Source of the DNA: Thiothrix caldifontis
GTDB lineage: Bacteria > Pseudomonadota > Gammaproteobacteria > Thiotrichales > Thiotrichaceae
Assembly: GCF_900107695.1 (NCBI RefSeq)
Contig: NZ_FNQP01000006.1
Span: forward strand, 124,001 to 188,000
Direction of reading: 5' to 3'
Length of the DNA stretch: 64,000 nt
Shown here: positions 42,220-50,955 of the stretch, in pieces
Layout of the letters: the number at the start of each line of letters is the position of its first letter
How positions within the stretch are numbered: the stretch's first letter is position 1
The notes under the pieces: generated by a model
Told to the model about the DNA's origin: nothing
What the model saw: the letters and a program-made list of their open reading frames with translations, nothing else
The model's database searches: none
Translations under genes and position numbers: made by a program

Positions 42220-43053
42220 TCACATTTGCCTAAGCACCGAATGTTGGAACAATACCTTACCGACATAACGCGCCCCTGCTTTCGTCAAATGCCTGCCATC
42301 ATACGAAATCAGATTCAGGTCATCGGTAAACAACGGGCAACTGGTGTCATCACCGCACAGCAAGGCATGAGGGTCAATAAAAGCGACGTCCTTATCCAAT
42401 TGCTTTGCCAATACCGCATTAATTGCTTTTGCCTCTTCAGCATCCACTTCATTTTGCAATGTTTTTAATTCATTGGCAGGCATTCGCAGGTATTGCCTCA
42501 CCGAGATTTTGCCGAAAAACTTACTCCCGACCACCACCACTTTCTGCTGTGGCGTCAAACCCAATTGGTGCAGCGTTTGTGGTAATGCAGCAGCTATCGC
42601 TGGCTTCCAACGTGATGCAAAAATCACTAAATCGGCTTCCTGTATCTGGGCTTTAGCACGTTCCAAGCTATCAGCACGCTCTGGTTTAGCACAAAAGGCA
42701 CGGTCTTTAGCTTCAATAAACTTAGCAGCATCCTCACCTGCAACCGTTTGGCAGTTATACGGAATAAAACGCAGACGAATTTGGTAATCTTTCAAATAAC
42801 CATTTTCTTGCACACTGTTGATGAAATCACAAGCATAGCTATCGCCCACAATCACCGCTTTTTTCTGGTTGCTCCGTGCATCAAAAGGCTCGCCCTGTAA
42901 CTGGCGACATTGAGAAAAAGCATATTCACCGCTGGCTTTGGTATCAGCCGCTTCCAGCAAATTGCCCTGAACCGCTGAATCAGCCGCCATCGCGACCGAT
43001 ACCCACCCTATCGTAACCATGCTGGCAAGCAACAGCGCTGCTTTGCGTAACAT
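42220..43053 (-). CDS. Secreted SGNH-domain protein
   Basis: This 277-residue protein has a signal peptide (residues 1-23, ending AMA) and an SGNH-like hydrolase core: block I AVIVGDSYACDF, with Ser in GDS, and the C-terminal catalytic pair DGRHLTKAGARYVG. This arrangement is similar to the periplasmic SGNH domain found at the C-terminus of acyltransferase-3 (OafA-like) O-acetyltransferases, here as a stand-alone protein. Several cysteines suggest disulfides. It probably acts on cell-envelope glycans, but the substrate is inference. A perfect AAGGAGG precedes the ATG. Confidence 0.8.
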   Translation of the reverse strand: MLRKAALLLASMVTIGWVSVAMAADSAVQGNLLEAADTKASGEYAFSQCRQLQGEPFDARSNQKKAVIVGDSYACDFINSVQENGYLKDYQIRLRFIPYNCQTVAGEDAAKFIEAKDRAFCAKPERADSLERAKAQIQEADLVIFASRWKPAIAAALPQTLHQLGLTPQQKVVVVGSKFFGKISVRQYLRMPANELKTLQNEVDAEEAKAINAVLAKQLDKDVAFIDPHALLCGDDTSCPLFTDDLNLISYDGRHLTKAGARYVGKVLFQHSVLRQM

Positions 43054-43155
43054 GTGAACCTCCTTTATAGCACTTAGCGCCTAACCACAATCATCATGAG
43101 CACATACTATAGAATGAATTTCACGCTTCAACCCATCAAACTTTACGCTATTCGC

Positions 43156-44373
43156 TCACTCGTGGCGCAATGCATCAATCGGGTCTAGCCGCGCCGCCCG
43201 TTTCGCAGGCATATACCCAAACAACACACCAATACCTGCCGAAAACACAAACGACAACAAATTAATGCCCACGTTGAAGGTATACGGCACATTCATCACC
43301 TGCGACAAGCCGATGGATGCTAACGTTGCCAACCCAATTCCGACCAAGCCGCCAAGGGAAGCCAGCACCACCGCTTCGATCAAAAATTGCAGCAACACTT
43401 CACGTTCCAACGCCCCAATCGCCAGCCGGATACCAATTTCGCGGGTACGTTCGGTCACGGACACCAGCATAATATTCATAATGCCGATCCCGCCCACTAA
43501 CAAGCTGACCGAAGCGACTGCTGCCAGCAAAGTCGTCATCACTTGTGTCGTGCCGGACAAGGCTTCCGCAATCTGGCGAGTATCCTGCACGTTGAAATTG
43601 TCGTCCTTGTCATCCCCCAATCTGCGGCGTTCGCGCATCAAGTTGGTCAATTGCTCTTTGACGCTGGTAATGTCGTTTTCGTCCGCGACCGACACCTGAA
43701 TGCTGGACACGTTCTGATTGCCGGTCAAACGCCGTTGCACCGCTTTGATCGGCATAATCACCGTATCATCCTGATCACGCCCCATCGACGCTTGCCCTTT
43801 GGATACCAAAATGCCGATGATTTCGCAGGAAAAGTTATTCACCCGCAAGCTCTCACCCACGGGCTGTTGCGTGCCAAACAATTCGCGGCGAATGGTTTCC
43901 CCGATCAAACACACCGTTTGCCCTGCTTTTTCTTCTGCCTCGCTGAAAGTGCGCCCGGATGCCAGCTTCCAACTTCCGGCAATGAAGAAATCGTTGGTCG
44001 AACCTGTGACACTGGTTGACCAGTTGTTTGACATGGAAACCACCGTAGCACTCTTGCTCACCTCCGGCGCAACCGCTGCCAGCCCGATAATTTGATTGCG
44101 AATAGCTTCGACATCTTCCAAGGAAAACGGTGGTGAACCGCCCGCGCCGCCGCCACCCGGCGGCCCCATCATGCGTTGCCCGTTACGGATTTGCAGCAAG
44201 TTGCTGCCAAGGCTGGATACCTGATTTTTCACTGCTTGGGTTGCGCCATTGCCCAACGTCACCATTGTAATCACGGCGGATACGCCAATCACAATCCCCA
44301 AAATCGTCAGGAAGGAACGCAATAAATTGCGGCGGATTTCGCGCAGGGCGAGTAAAAAGCTGCTCCATAACAT
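43156..44373 (-). CDS. MacB-type ABC transporter permease
   Basis: This 405-residue membrane protein has the MacB topology: one N-terminal helix (LLRSFLTILGIVIGVSAVIT), a periplasmic MacB_PCD domain (about 45-255) and three C-terminal helices of the FtsX domain, ending with PAKRAARLDPIDALRHE. MacB-type pumps are mechanotransmission exporters driving substrates from the periplasm through TolC. A glycine-rich insert (GPPGGGGAGGSPP) sits after the first helix. The permease overlaps the ATPase gene as TGATG. Substrate unknown. Confidence 0.93.
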   Translation of the reverse strand: MLWSSFLLALREIRRNLLRSFLTILGIVIGVSAVITMVTLGNGATQAVKNQVSSLGSNLLQIRNGQRMMGPPGGGGAGGSPPFSLEDVEAIRNQIIGLAAVAPEVSKSATVVSMSNNWSTSVTGSTNDFFIAGSWKLASGRTFSEAEEKAGQTVCLIGETIRRELFGTQQPVGESLRVNNFSCEIIGILVSKGQASMGRDQDDTVIMPIKAVQRRLTGNQNVSSIQVSVADENDITSVKEQLTNLMRERRRLGDDKDDNFNVQDTRQIAEALSGTTQVMTTLLAAVASVSLLVGGIGIMNIMLVSVTERTREIGIRLAIGALEREVLLQFLIEAVVLASLGGLVGIGLATLASIGLSQVMNVPYTFNVGINLLSFVFSAGIGVLFGYMPAKRAARLDPIDALRHE

Positions 44374-45071
44374 CAGGTGATCTCCCGTTTGCGCACGTCG
44401 CTGTCGATATTGCCGTCAACGAAGTGGATGATGCGTTTGGCGTATTCCGCCATATCCGGTTCGTGCGTCACCATCAGCACGGTAATGCCTTTGTTGCCGT
44501 TCAGGTCAGTGAGCAAGGCCATGATTTCATTGCTGGTTTTGGTGTCGAGGTTGCCGGTCGGCTCATCCGCCAGCAAGATGGTTGGGTTGGTGACGATCGC
44601 CCGCGCAATGGCTACCCGTTGCTGTTGCCCACCGGACAGTTCTGCGGGGGTATGATGCCCCCAACCTTCCAACCCCACTTGTTTCAGCGCGGCTTGGGCA
44701 GCACTATGACGCGCTGCGGTGGATTCGCCTCGATACAACAGCGGCAATTCCACATTTTCCTGTGCGGAAGTCCGCGCCAATAGGTTGAAGCCTTGGAACA
44801 CAAAGCCCAGATAATGCCGCCGCAACAAAGCGCGTTCGTTGCGTGACAACTGTTCCACATGCACATCGCGGAACAGGTATTCGCCGTCGCTGGGCACATC
44901 CAAACACCCCAGAATATTCATGGCGGTGGATTTACCCGAACCACTCGGCCCCATGATGGCGACAAAATCGCCTTGTTCAATGGTCATATTGACACCATCC
45001 AACGCTTTGAAGCTCGCCTGCCCTTGCCCGTAGATTTTGGTGATACCGCGTAATTCGATTAACGCACTCAT
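44373..45071 (-). CDS. MacB-type ABC transporter ATP-binding protein
   Basis: This 232-residue ATPase has Walker A GPSGSGKST (41-49), the Q-loop in FVFQGFNLL, the ABC signature LSGGQQQRVAIARAI, Walker B ILLADEPTGNLD and a switch histidine in MVTHEPD. It belongs to the LolD/MacB ATPase group. ATPase and permease are separate proteins here, whereas E. coli MacB is a fusion. It overlaps the upstream adaptor gene as ATGA and the permease as TGATG. Confidence 0.95.
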   Translation of the reverse strand: MSALIELRGITKIYGQGQASFKALDGVNMTIEQGDFVAIMGPSGSGKSTAMNILGCLDVPSDGEYLFRDVHVEQLSRNERALLRRHYLGFVFQGFNLLARTSAQENVELPLLYRGESTAARHSAAQAALKQVGLEGWGHHTPAELSGGQQQRVAIARAIVTNPTILLADEPTGNLDTKTSNEIMALLTDLNGNKGITVLMVTHEPDMAEYAKRIIHFVDGNIDSDVRKREIT

Positions 45072-46405
45072 TGCTTGCCACCTGTTGTGCCGCCGGTGCT
45101 TTCGGTGATCACCGCCATTCCTTCTTTCAAGTCGCCGCTGACGATTTCGGTTTGCTTGCCATCGCTAATGCCGGTTTTGACTTCCACCGCCACAGGCGTG
45201 TTGTTGTCCAGTACCCAGATTTTTTGCATTCCATCGGGGCTAGGTGTAGGTGATGTACCATTGGTGCGTTTCCGTTGCCCACCCATACCCGGCGGACGCG
45301 GCATCAGCTTAGACAAGAAACTGCTATTGGCATTAGCGGCAGCGGGCACGGTAGCGACTGGTGGGCTAAAACGCAAAGCCGTATTGGGAATGAGCAATAC
45401 ATTTTCCCGCGATTCGGTCTTGATGGTGGCGGTGGCGGTCATGCCGGGGCGCAAGGTCAGATCGGTATTTTGCACCGCCAGCACCGTGAGGTAAGACACC
45501 ACGTTTTCGGAAGTATCCGCCCCCAAACTGACGCGGGTAATTTCAGCGGGGTATTTACGCCCCGGCCATGCATCCACGCTGAATTCGGCTTTTTGCCCGG
45601 CTTTGACTTGCCCGACATCGGCTTCATCCACGCCGACTTCGACTTCCATTTGTGCCAAATCTTCTGCCAGTGTGAACAAAGTTGGCGCGGACAAGGACGA
45701 AGCGACGGTTTGCCCCGGTTCGACGGTGCGGGTCAATACTACGCCGTTAATCGGTGAAGTGATAATGGCTTTGCCCAGATTGGTTTCGGAGGAACGTAAT
45801 TCGGCAGTGGCAGAAGTCACGGTGGTTTTGGCGACTTCAGCATCGGCTTGAGCACGTTCAAGTGTCGCTTCAGCAGCATCTATCTCGGATTTGGCGGGCA
45901 ATTTGCCGCCCGATGCTTTGTATAACTCACGCAAACGGTTGAGTTTAGTCCGAGCTTCTTTGACGCTGGCTGCGGTTTGTTTGACTTTGGCTTGGGCGGA
46001 AGCCAGCGAGGCTTTGCCTTTGGTAATGGTGTCTTGCAACTGGGCGGTGTTGAGGCTTGCCAACTTCTGCCCTTTTTTCACTACTTCGTTGGCATCCACC
46101 AGCACGTCATCGACTGTGCCGGAGAGTTCTGTGCCAATATCGACCTGATTTTTGGGTTGCAAGTTGCCGGTTGCCGTCACCGTAACACTGAGATTACCGG
46201 TTTTGGCGGGGGTGGTTTTGTAGCTGGCTTGGCTCTTGGTTTGCGATTGCCCCATGAAGTAATAGCCTGTGCCACCTGCGACTATCCCCGCGACCAGCAG
46301 TGCCAGCAGCCACTTGCCCTTGCTGCCTTGGGATTTCTTTTTGCCACCTGCTGCTAATACCGCTTTGACGGAATCGGTGGTGGTTGAATTGATTGGGTTG
46401 CTCAT
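45068..46405 (-). CDS. MacA-like periplasmic adaptor
   Basis: This 445-residue membrane-fusion protein has an N-terminal anchor helix (WLLALLVAGIVAGGTGYYFMG), a barrel-sandwich half (TATGNLQPKNQVDIGTELSG), an alpha-helical hairpin (about 125-210), the second lipoyl half (SPINGVVLTRTVEPGQTV) and a C-terminal beta barrel. A Pro/Gly/Arg-rich insert near 365-395 is unusual. It connects the ABC pump with an outer membrane channel. It lies nine bases after the TolC-like gene and overlaps the ATPase gene. Confidence 0.93.
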   Translation of the reverse strand: MSNPINSTTTDSVKAVLAAGGKKKSQGSKGKWLLALLVAGIVAGGTGYYFMGQSQTKSQASYKTTPAKTGNLSVTVTATGNLQPKNQVDIGTELSGTVDDVLVDANEVVKKGQKLASLNTAQLQDTITKGKASLASAQAKVKQTAASVKEARTKLNRLRELYKASGGKLPAKSEIDAAEATLERAQADAEVAKTTVTSATAELRSSETNLGKAIITSPINGVVLTRTVEPGQTVASSLSAPTLFTLAEDLAQMEVEVGVDEADVGQVKAGQKAEFSVDAWPGRKYPAEITRVSLGADTSENVVSYLTVLAVQNTDLTLRPGMTATATIKTESRENVLLIPNTALRFSPPVATVPAAANANSSFLSKLMPRPPGMGGQRKRTNGTSPTPSPDGMQKIWVLDNNTPVAVEVKTGISDGKQTEIVSGDLKEGMAVITESTGGTTGGKQ

Positions 46406-46414
46406 AAGGTTCTC

Positions 46415-47779
46415 CTACCACGCGCCGCCGATGGCTTTGTAAAGGCTGATCATTGCCTGAGTGTGTTCTGCTTGTGCGGACAACTGGCTTTCTTGTGCGC
46501 TCAAGACGCTGCGTTGCGCGTCCAGCACATTTTGGAAATCGGCAGTGCCTGCGTCATAGCTAAGCTGCGCCAGATGTTCGGCGCTGCGTGCCAATGCGAC
46601 GTTTTGCGCCAGTAACGGTTGGCGTTCGCTCAGCGATTGCAGGGTGGAAAAGCTGTTTGCAACATCCTGCAATGCGCCCAGCACAGCTTTTTGGTAACTG
46701 GCAACGGCTTGTTCGCGGGCGGCATCTTTGGCTTCGACTTGCTGTTTGAGCCTACCACCGTCAAACAAGGGTGCGCTGATGGAAGCAGCGAGGGAACGGG
46801 CGATGCTGCCAGTATCCAGCAAATCCGTCAGACTTAGGCTGCTGAGGCTGAGTGATCCGCCGAGGTTGAAGCTGGGGTAGAGGTTGGCTTTGGCTTCGCC
46901 GACCCGCAATCCGGCTGCGGTGACTTTGTATTCAGCAGCACGAATATCAGGGCGTTGGCGGAGGGCATTGGCGGGAATGTTATTCAGCAATTGCCCGCCA
47001 GTCGTGGGAATCGGTTTGGCGGCGGCGAGGCGGGTATTGAGTGCGCCCGGTTCTTTGCCGGTGAGGATGGCGAGGGCGTGTTGCGATTGAGTAACGCTGT
47101 TTACCAGTGCGGGGATTTGGGCTTGGGTTTGCCCCAAACTCAGCTTGGCTTGATCGGCTTCTAAGCCGCTGGCAAGCCCTGCTTGTTGTTTCAGACCGAT
47201 CAGGCGCACGGTTTCGTCACGCGAGGAGAGGCTTTGGCGCGAAACGGCGAGGCGGGCTTATGCCAGCCGTAGGTTAACGTAGCTGCTGGCAACTTCGGCG
47301 GCGAGGGAGGCTTTTACGTCTTCCAAACTGGCTTGGGTGGCTTGCAAGTCGGCGGCAGAGGCTTTATCGGCTAAACGATTGCCGCCGAAGATGTCAGCTT
47401 CCCAACTGGCGTCGAGGTTTGCGCCGTAGCTGTCATTGCCACCGCTGCGGCGGGCGGATGCGCCGCTGGAGAGGCTGGGTAACAGGCTCGCTCCGGCAAT
47501 CGCACGTTGGGCGCGGGCAGCTCGCAGGCTGGCTTGTGCAGTTTTGATGTCGGGGCTGGCTTGCAGGGCTTCCTGAATCAGCGCGGTCATGAGCGGGTCG
47601 TTGAACGTTTGCCACCATGCGGCTTGGATAGGTTTGCGGGGGTTGCTGGCTGCTGACTGGTGTGCAGCGGTTGTACTTGCTGCTGCAACATCACGCACGT
47701 TGCTGGCGGGTGTGCAGGCAAACAGCGACAGGCTGACTGCCACACTGGCGAACACGGTAAATGGTTTATAAACGATCAT
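46415..47779 (-). pseudogene. TolC/NodT-like outer membrane efflux lipoprotein, interrupted by one in-frame stop
   Basis: Read as one frame this encodes a 454-residue outer membrane factor of the NodT group. It has a lipoprotein signal ending SLFAC, two outer-membrane efflux repeats, and the segment PANALRQRPDIRAAEY in the second. Codon 174 is TAA (plus-strand 47258-47260) in the motif SYVNLRLA-*-ARLAVSRQSL, where relatives typically have Gln; a single CAA to TAA change explains it. Both halves are in the same reading frame and otherwise intact. It is the first gene of the macAB-like operon. Either the channel is lost, the stop is read through, or the base is a sequencing error. Confidence 0.85.
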
Positions 47780-47832
47780 GCCGAATTTTGTCCTTAGCGT
47801 TTTTGCATAGTACAAGTGTGGACTAACGGCGG

Positions 47833-47868
47833 GTAAAGGTGGGTAAACGCCGTGTAAAGATATGTAAA
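47833..47868 (+). promoter_or_regulatory. Tandem CpxR-type boxes (four GTAAA)
   Basis: Four GTAAA units start at 47833, 47843, 47854 and 47864. They make two GTAAA-N5-GTAAA boxes, the consensus of CpxR, in phase with the DNA helix. They lie in the divergent region between the efflux operon and the regulator gene, about 65 bases before the regulator start. A TATGAT -10 element follows at 47897 without a good -35. Confidence 0.75.
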
Positions 47869-47934
47869 ACACCCTACTCTCGCGGTTTAATAACCGTATG
47901 ATTCCAGCCATATCATCACACTGAAACCAACACC

Positions 47935-48621
47935 ATGAGCAAGCTATTACTGGTCGACGACGACATCGAACTCACCAACATGCTGACCGAATACTTGGAA
48001 CGCGAAGGTTTCCACGTCACCGCCGTGCATAACGGTGATGCAGCGGTGCGCGAAGCCCTCAACGGCGATTACGCGCTGGTGGTGTTGGATGTGATGATGC
48101 CCGGCATGAGCGGTATCGAAGCCCTCAGCCGCATCCGCACCCACAGCAAACTGCCCGTACTCATGCTCACCGCCCGTGGCGACGACATCGACCGCATTAT
48201 CGGCTTGGAACTCGGCGCAGATGATTACGTGCCAAAACCGTGTATGCCGCGTGAATTGGTGGCTCGCATCCGCGCCATCCTACGCCGCACCAGCAACGAC
48301 ACCACCACCACGAATCACGAACCGCTGCAAACCGGTGCACTCACCCTTTACCCCGAAAAACGCCAAACCCTCTGGCACGGGCAACCGTTAGAACTCACCA
48401 GCACCGAATTCAACCTGCTTGAAGTTCTCGCTCGCCAAGCCGGTCAACCCGTCAGCAAAGCCGATCTTTCCACCCACGGTTTAGGACGACCATTGACCCG
48501 TTACGACCGCAGCATCGACGTACACATGAGCAGTATCCGTCACAAACTTGGCAATCTTACGGATGGGCGTTCCTGCATCCAAACCGTGCGCGGCATTGGC
48601 TACCAATTGATCGGGGAATAA
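47935..48621 (+). CDS. cpxR: CpxR-like OmpR-family response regulator
   Basis: This 228-residue regulator has a receiver domain (DDD at 8-10, phospho-acceptor D52 in VLDVMMPG, conserved Lys in YVPKPCMPREL) and a C-terminal winged helix with LTSTEFNLLEVLARQAGQPVS and SIDVHMSSIRHKLG, which is the CpxR pattern. The GTAAA boxes next to it support the CpxR assignment and autoregulation. It lies two bases before its kinase gene and divergent from an efflux operon. The gene name is by similarity; the physiological signal may differ. Confidence 0.9.
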   Translation: MSKLLLVDDDIELTNMLTEYLEREGFHVTAVHNGDAAVREALNGDYALVVLDVMMPGMSGIEALSRIRTHSKLPVLMLTARGDDIDRIIGLELGADDYVPKPCMPRELVARIRAILRRTSNDTTTTNHEPLQTGALTLYPEKRQTLWHGQPLELTSTEFNLLEVLARQAGQPVSKADLSTHGLGRPLTRYDRSIDVHMSSIRHKLGNLTDGRSCIQTVRGIGYQLIGE

Positions 48622-48623
48622 AC

Positions 48624-49997
48624 ATGGGCAGACTGTTTTGGAAAATCCTCCTCACGTTTTGGCTGACGCTGCTGGTGGCGGGCGGTGTTACGGGCATTGC
48701 TGTTTGGTTGCACCACAGTGCATTGCAGGACATAGAAAAAGATGTGGTGATACGCCCCAGCTCCGTCCTCGCGGTCAAAGCTGCCGCCAACACCTTCCTT
48801 TATGGCGGGACAGCCGCGATGCGCAATATGTTGCAGGAACAACGCGATGAAGCCCCCCAAGGCTTGCAAATTTACGCCGTAGATCCCAACGGCAAGGAGT
48901 TGCTAGAGCGCACCGTATCGGATGACACCCTCCAACGGGTTCGCGCCAGCCTTGGGAAAAACCTCAAATTGCCCATCGTCCGCCAAGTCCAAACCGGCGC
49001 AGAAAGTTACCTGCTGTTCGCGCCACTGGCAGGCCAATACCCGCAATTTCAGCAAGAACGACGACTGCCACCACCGCACCGTATATCTACCCCAACCCTA
49101 ATTATCTCCGGCATTACCGCCAGCTTTTTATCCAGTTTCCTGCTGGCATGGTATTTTTCACAACCCATCGGCATCTTGCGCAAAGCCTTTCATGCCGCCG
49201 CCAAAGGCGATTTGAGCCAGCGCGTCACCTCAACGATGGGTTCGCGGCGTGATGAAATTGCTGATTTAGGGCGTGATTTCGACGACATGGCAACCAAACT
49301 GCAAACCCTAATGGAATCGCAACGCCGCTTGCTGCATGACGTTTCGCACGAATTGCGCTCCCCTCTGGCACGCTTGCAAGCCAGCATCGGTTTGGCGCAT
49401 CAACAGCCGGAAAAAGTTGCAAGCAGCCTTGCCCGTATTGAACACGAAGCCGGACGCTTGGATACCTTGGTGGGCGAAGTGCTGACGCTTTCGCGCCTCG
49501 AATCCGGCACGCCGCAGCCGTTGGATGAATACATCGACATTCTGGAACTCGCGGATGCGGTGATTGATGATGCGCGGTTTGAGGCGAATGCACTGTCGCG
49601 CCATATGGTGTTCCAGTGCGATGTGGAGGACAGCCCGATCATCCAAGGGCACGGTGAATTGCTGTATCGCGCCTTGGAAAACGTAGTGCGCAACGCCATC
49701 CACCATACGCCCGAAAACACGGCGGTAACGTTGGCGATTCACCAAAATACTGCCGCGTCACGCCTGTATCTGACGGTGGATGATCAAGGGTCGGGTGTGC
49801 CGGAAGCCGAGTTGGGCAGTATTTTCGAGCCATTCCAGCGTAGTAGTAACGCCAGCACCAGCCGTAACGGTTACGGGCTGGGCTTGGCGATTGCGCGGCG
49901 GGCGATTGAAAGCCACGGCGGGACGATTCGCGCCAAAAATCTCAGCAGCGGCGGTTTGCGGGTGGAAATCAGCTTGCCGTTGTCAGGTAATGTATAG
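48624..49997 (+). CDS. cpxA: CpxA-like sensor histidine kinase
   Basis: This 457-residue kinase has an N-terminal helix (ILLTFWLTLLVAGGVTGIAVW), a periplasmic sensor domain (about 35-155), a second helix (LIISGITASFLSSFLLAWYF), HAMP, a HisKA domain with H242 in LLHDVSHELRSPLARLQ, and a HATPase domain with DDQGSGVPEAE and GYGLGLAIARRA. It pairs with the regulator two bases upstream. The gene ends two bases before the stop of the convergent persulfide dioxygenase gene. Confidence 0.91.
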   Translation: MGRLFWKILLTFWLTLLVAGGVTGIAVWLHHSALQDIEKDVVIRPSSVLAVKAAANTFLYGGTAAMRNMLQEQRDEAPQGLQIYAVDPNGKELLERTVSDDTLQRVRASLGKNLKLPIVRQVQTGAESYLLFAPLAGQYPQFQQERRLPPPHRISTPTLIISGITASFLSSFLLAWYFSQPIGILRKAFHAAAKGDLSQRVTSTMGSRRDEIADLGRDFDDMATKLQTLMESQRRLLHDVSHELRSPLARLQASIGLAHQQPEKVASSLARIEHEAGRLDTLVGEVLTLSRLESGTPQPLDEYIDILELADAVIDDARFEANALSRHMVFQCDVEDSPIIQGHGELLYRALENVVRNAIHHTPENTAVTLAIHQNTAASRLYLTVDDQGSGVPEAELGSIFEPFQRSSNASTSRNGYGLGLAIARRAIESHGGTIRAKNLSSGGLRVEISLPLSGNV

Positions 49998-49999
49998 CG

Positions 50000-50791
50000 T
50001 CAGCCCTGATCACCCGCTTTCACCGACCGACTCAATTCCGGCGGCAACTGCACAATCTCACAAGCACCACGATACTGCTCCGGCACATTGTCGGGGCATT
50101 CCCCACACAACTCATTGCCCGGCACAGCGAAATCAATCTTGCGTGGGTAGGGCAAGTTCAACCCATTCATGATAGCGACAAACGCTTCCTGCGAGGTGTT
50201 GTTACCCACACGCGGGTTACGATTTTTTTCCTGTCCGATGGTGGTAAGCTGCCTGCCTTCATAATCATGCGCCGGGTAGACCAAGGTTTCATCGGGCAGG
50301 GTAAAGAATTTCTCGGTAATGCTTTGATACAATTTGACCGGATCGCCCGATTGGAAATCCGTGCGTCCGCAGGCTTCAATCAACAGCGCATCGCCTGAAA
50401 ACAGGACTTTTTGCATCCCGTTATCCAACAGGTAAGCGTGGTGATGCCCCGTATGCCCCGGTGTAAATAACGGGTGCAATTCAATTTGCCCCACCCGGAA
50501 CACCTGATTTTCCTCAACCCCCAAATCAGCGCAAGCCAATTTATCCATCGCTGGAACCACGATTTTGCTGCCGGTGTAAGCCCGCAATTTACGCGCCCCG
50601 GTCAGGTGGTCGGCGTGCATATGGGTTTCCAGCGTGTAGGTCAGCGTCAAGCCCAATGCCTGCAATACCGCCAAATCACGCTCAACCATGTCGATCACCG
50701 GGTCAATCAGCACGCACTCGCCCGACTGTTCACAAGCCAGTAGGTAGGTGTAAGTGCTGGAGTCTTGCTCAAAAAGCTGTCTGAAAATCAT
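50000..50791 (-). CDS. Persulfide dioxygenase (ETHE1-like metallo-beta-lactamase fold)
   Basis: This 263-residue protein is of the ETHE1/persulfide dioxygenase type, which oxidises glutathione persulfide to sulfite using mononuclear iron. Metal ligand motif THMHADH (H57, H59, D61, H62), FTPGHTGHHHAYL, and SGDALLIEACGRTDFQSGD are visible; the CGRTDFQ segment is typical of this branch. The C-terminal CGECPDNVPEQYRGAC is a cysteine-rich extension. The ATG at 50791 has GAGGAG upstream; the longer open frame has no site. It fits a sulfur-oxidising or sulfide-exposed lifestyle. Confidence 0.9.
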   Translation of the reverse strand: MIFRQLFEQDSSTYTYLLACEQSGECVLIDPVIDMVERDLAVLQALGLTLTYTLETHMHADHLTGARKLRAYTGSKIVVPAMDKLACADLGVEENQVFRVGQIELHPLFTPGHTGHHHAYLLDNGMQKVLFSGDALLIEACGRTDFQSGDPVKLYQSITEKFFTLPDETLVYPAHDYEGRQLTTIGQEKNRNPRVGNNTSQEAFVAIMNGLNLPYPRKIDFAVPGNELCGECPDNVPEQYRGACEIVQLPPELSRSVKAGDQG

Positions 50792-50902
50792 CTTGCTTCT
50801 CCTCGCGATGTTGAAACATACCGCTAGCAGTATAGACGACACCGCGTCATGCACAAAATCGCCCCACCTACCAAGCAATATCTTCGCGTAACACCGAAGA
50901 CG

Positions 50903-50924
50903 CCGCCGCTGGCAAACGCGGCGG
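50903..50924 (-). terminator. GC-rich hairpin after the S8 peptidase gene
   Basis: CCGCCGC and GCGGCGG form a 7-bp stem with an 8-base loop, 32 bases beyond the peptidase stop. There is no T tract, so termination here would be weak. Confidence 0.4.
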
Positions 50925-50955
50925 AAACCTTGTGCTTCACACGCTCAGTGGTGGC

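Noticed and set aside
46415-47209. The second half of the TolC-like gene as an independent protein
   Set aside because: It is in the same frame as the first half with only one stop between, lacks a signal peptide and is not preceded by a ribosome binding site, so it was treated as one interrupted gene.
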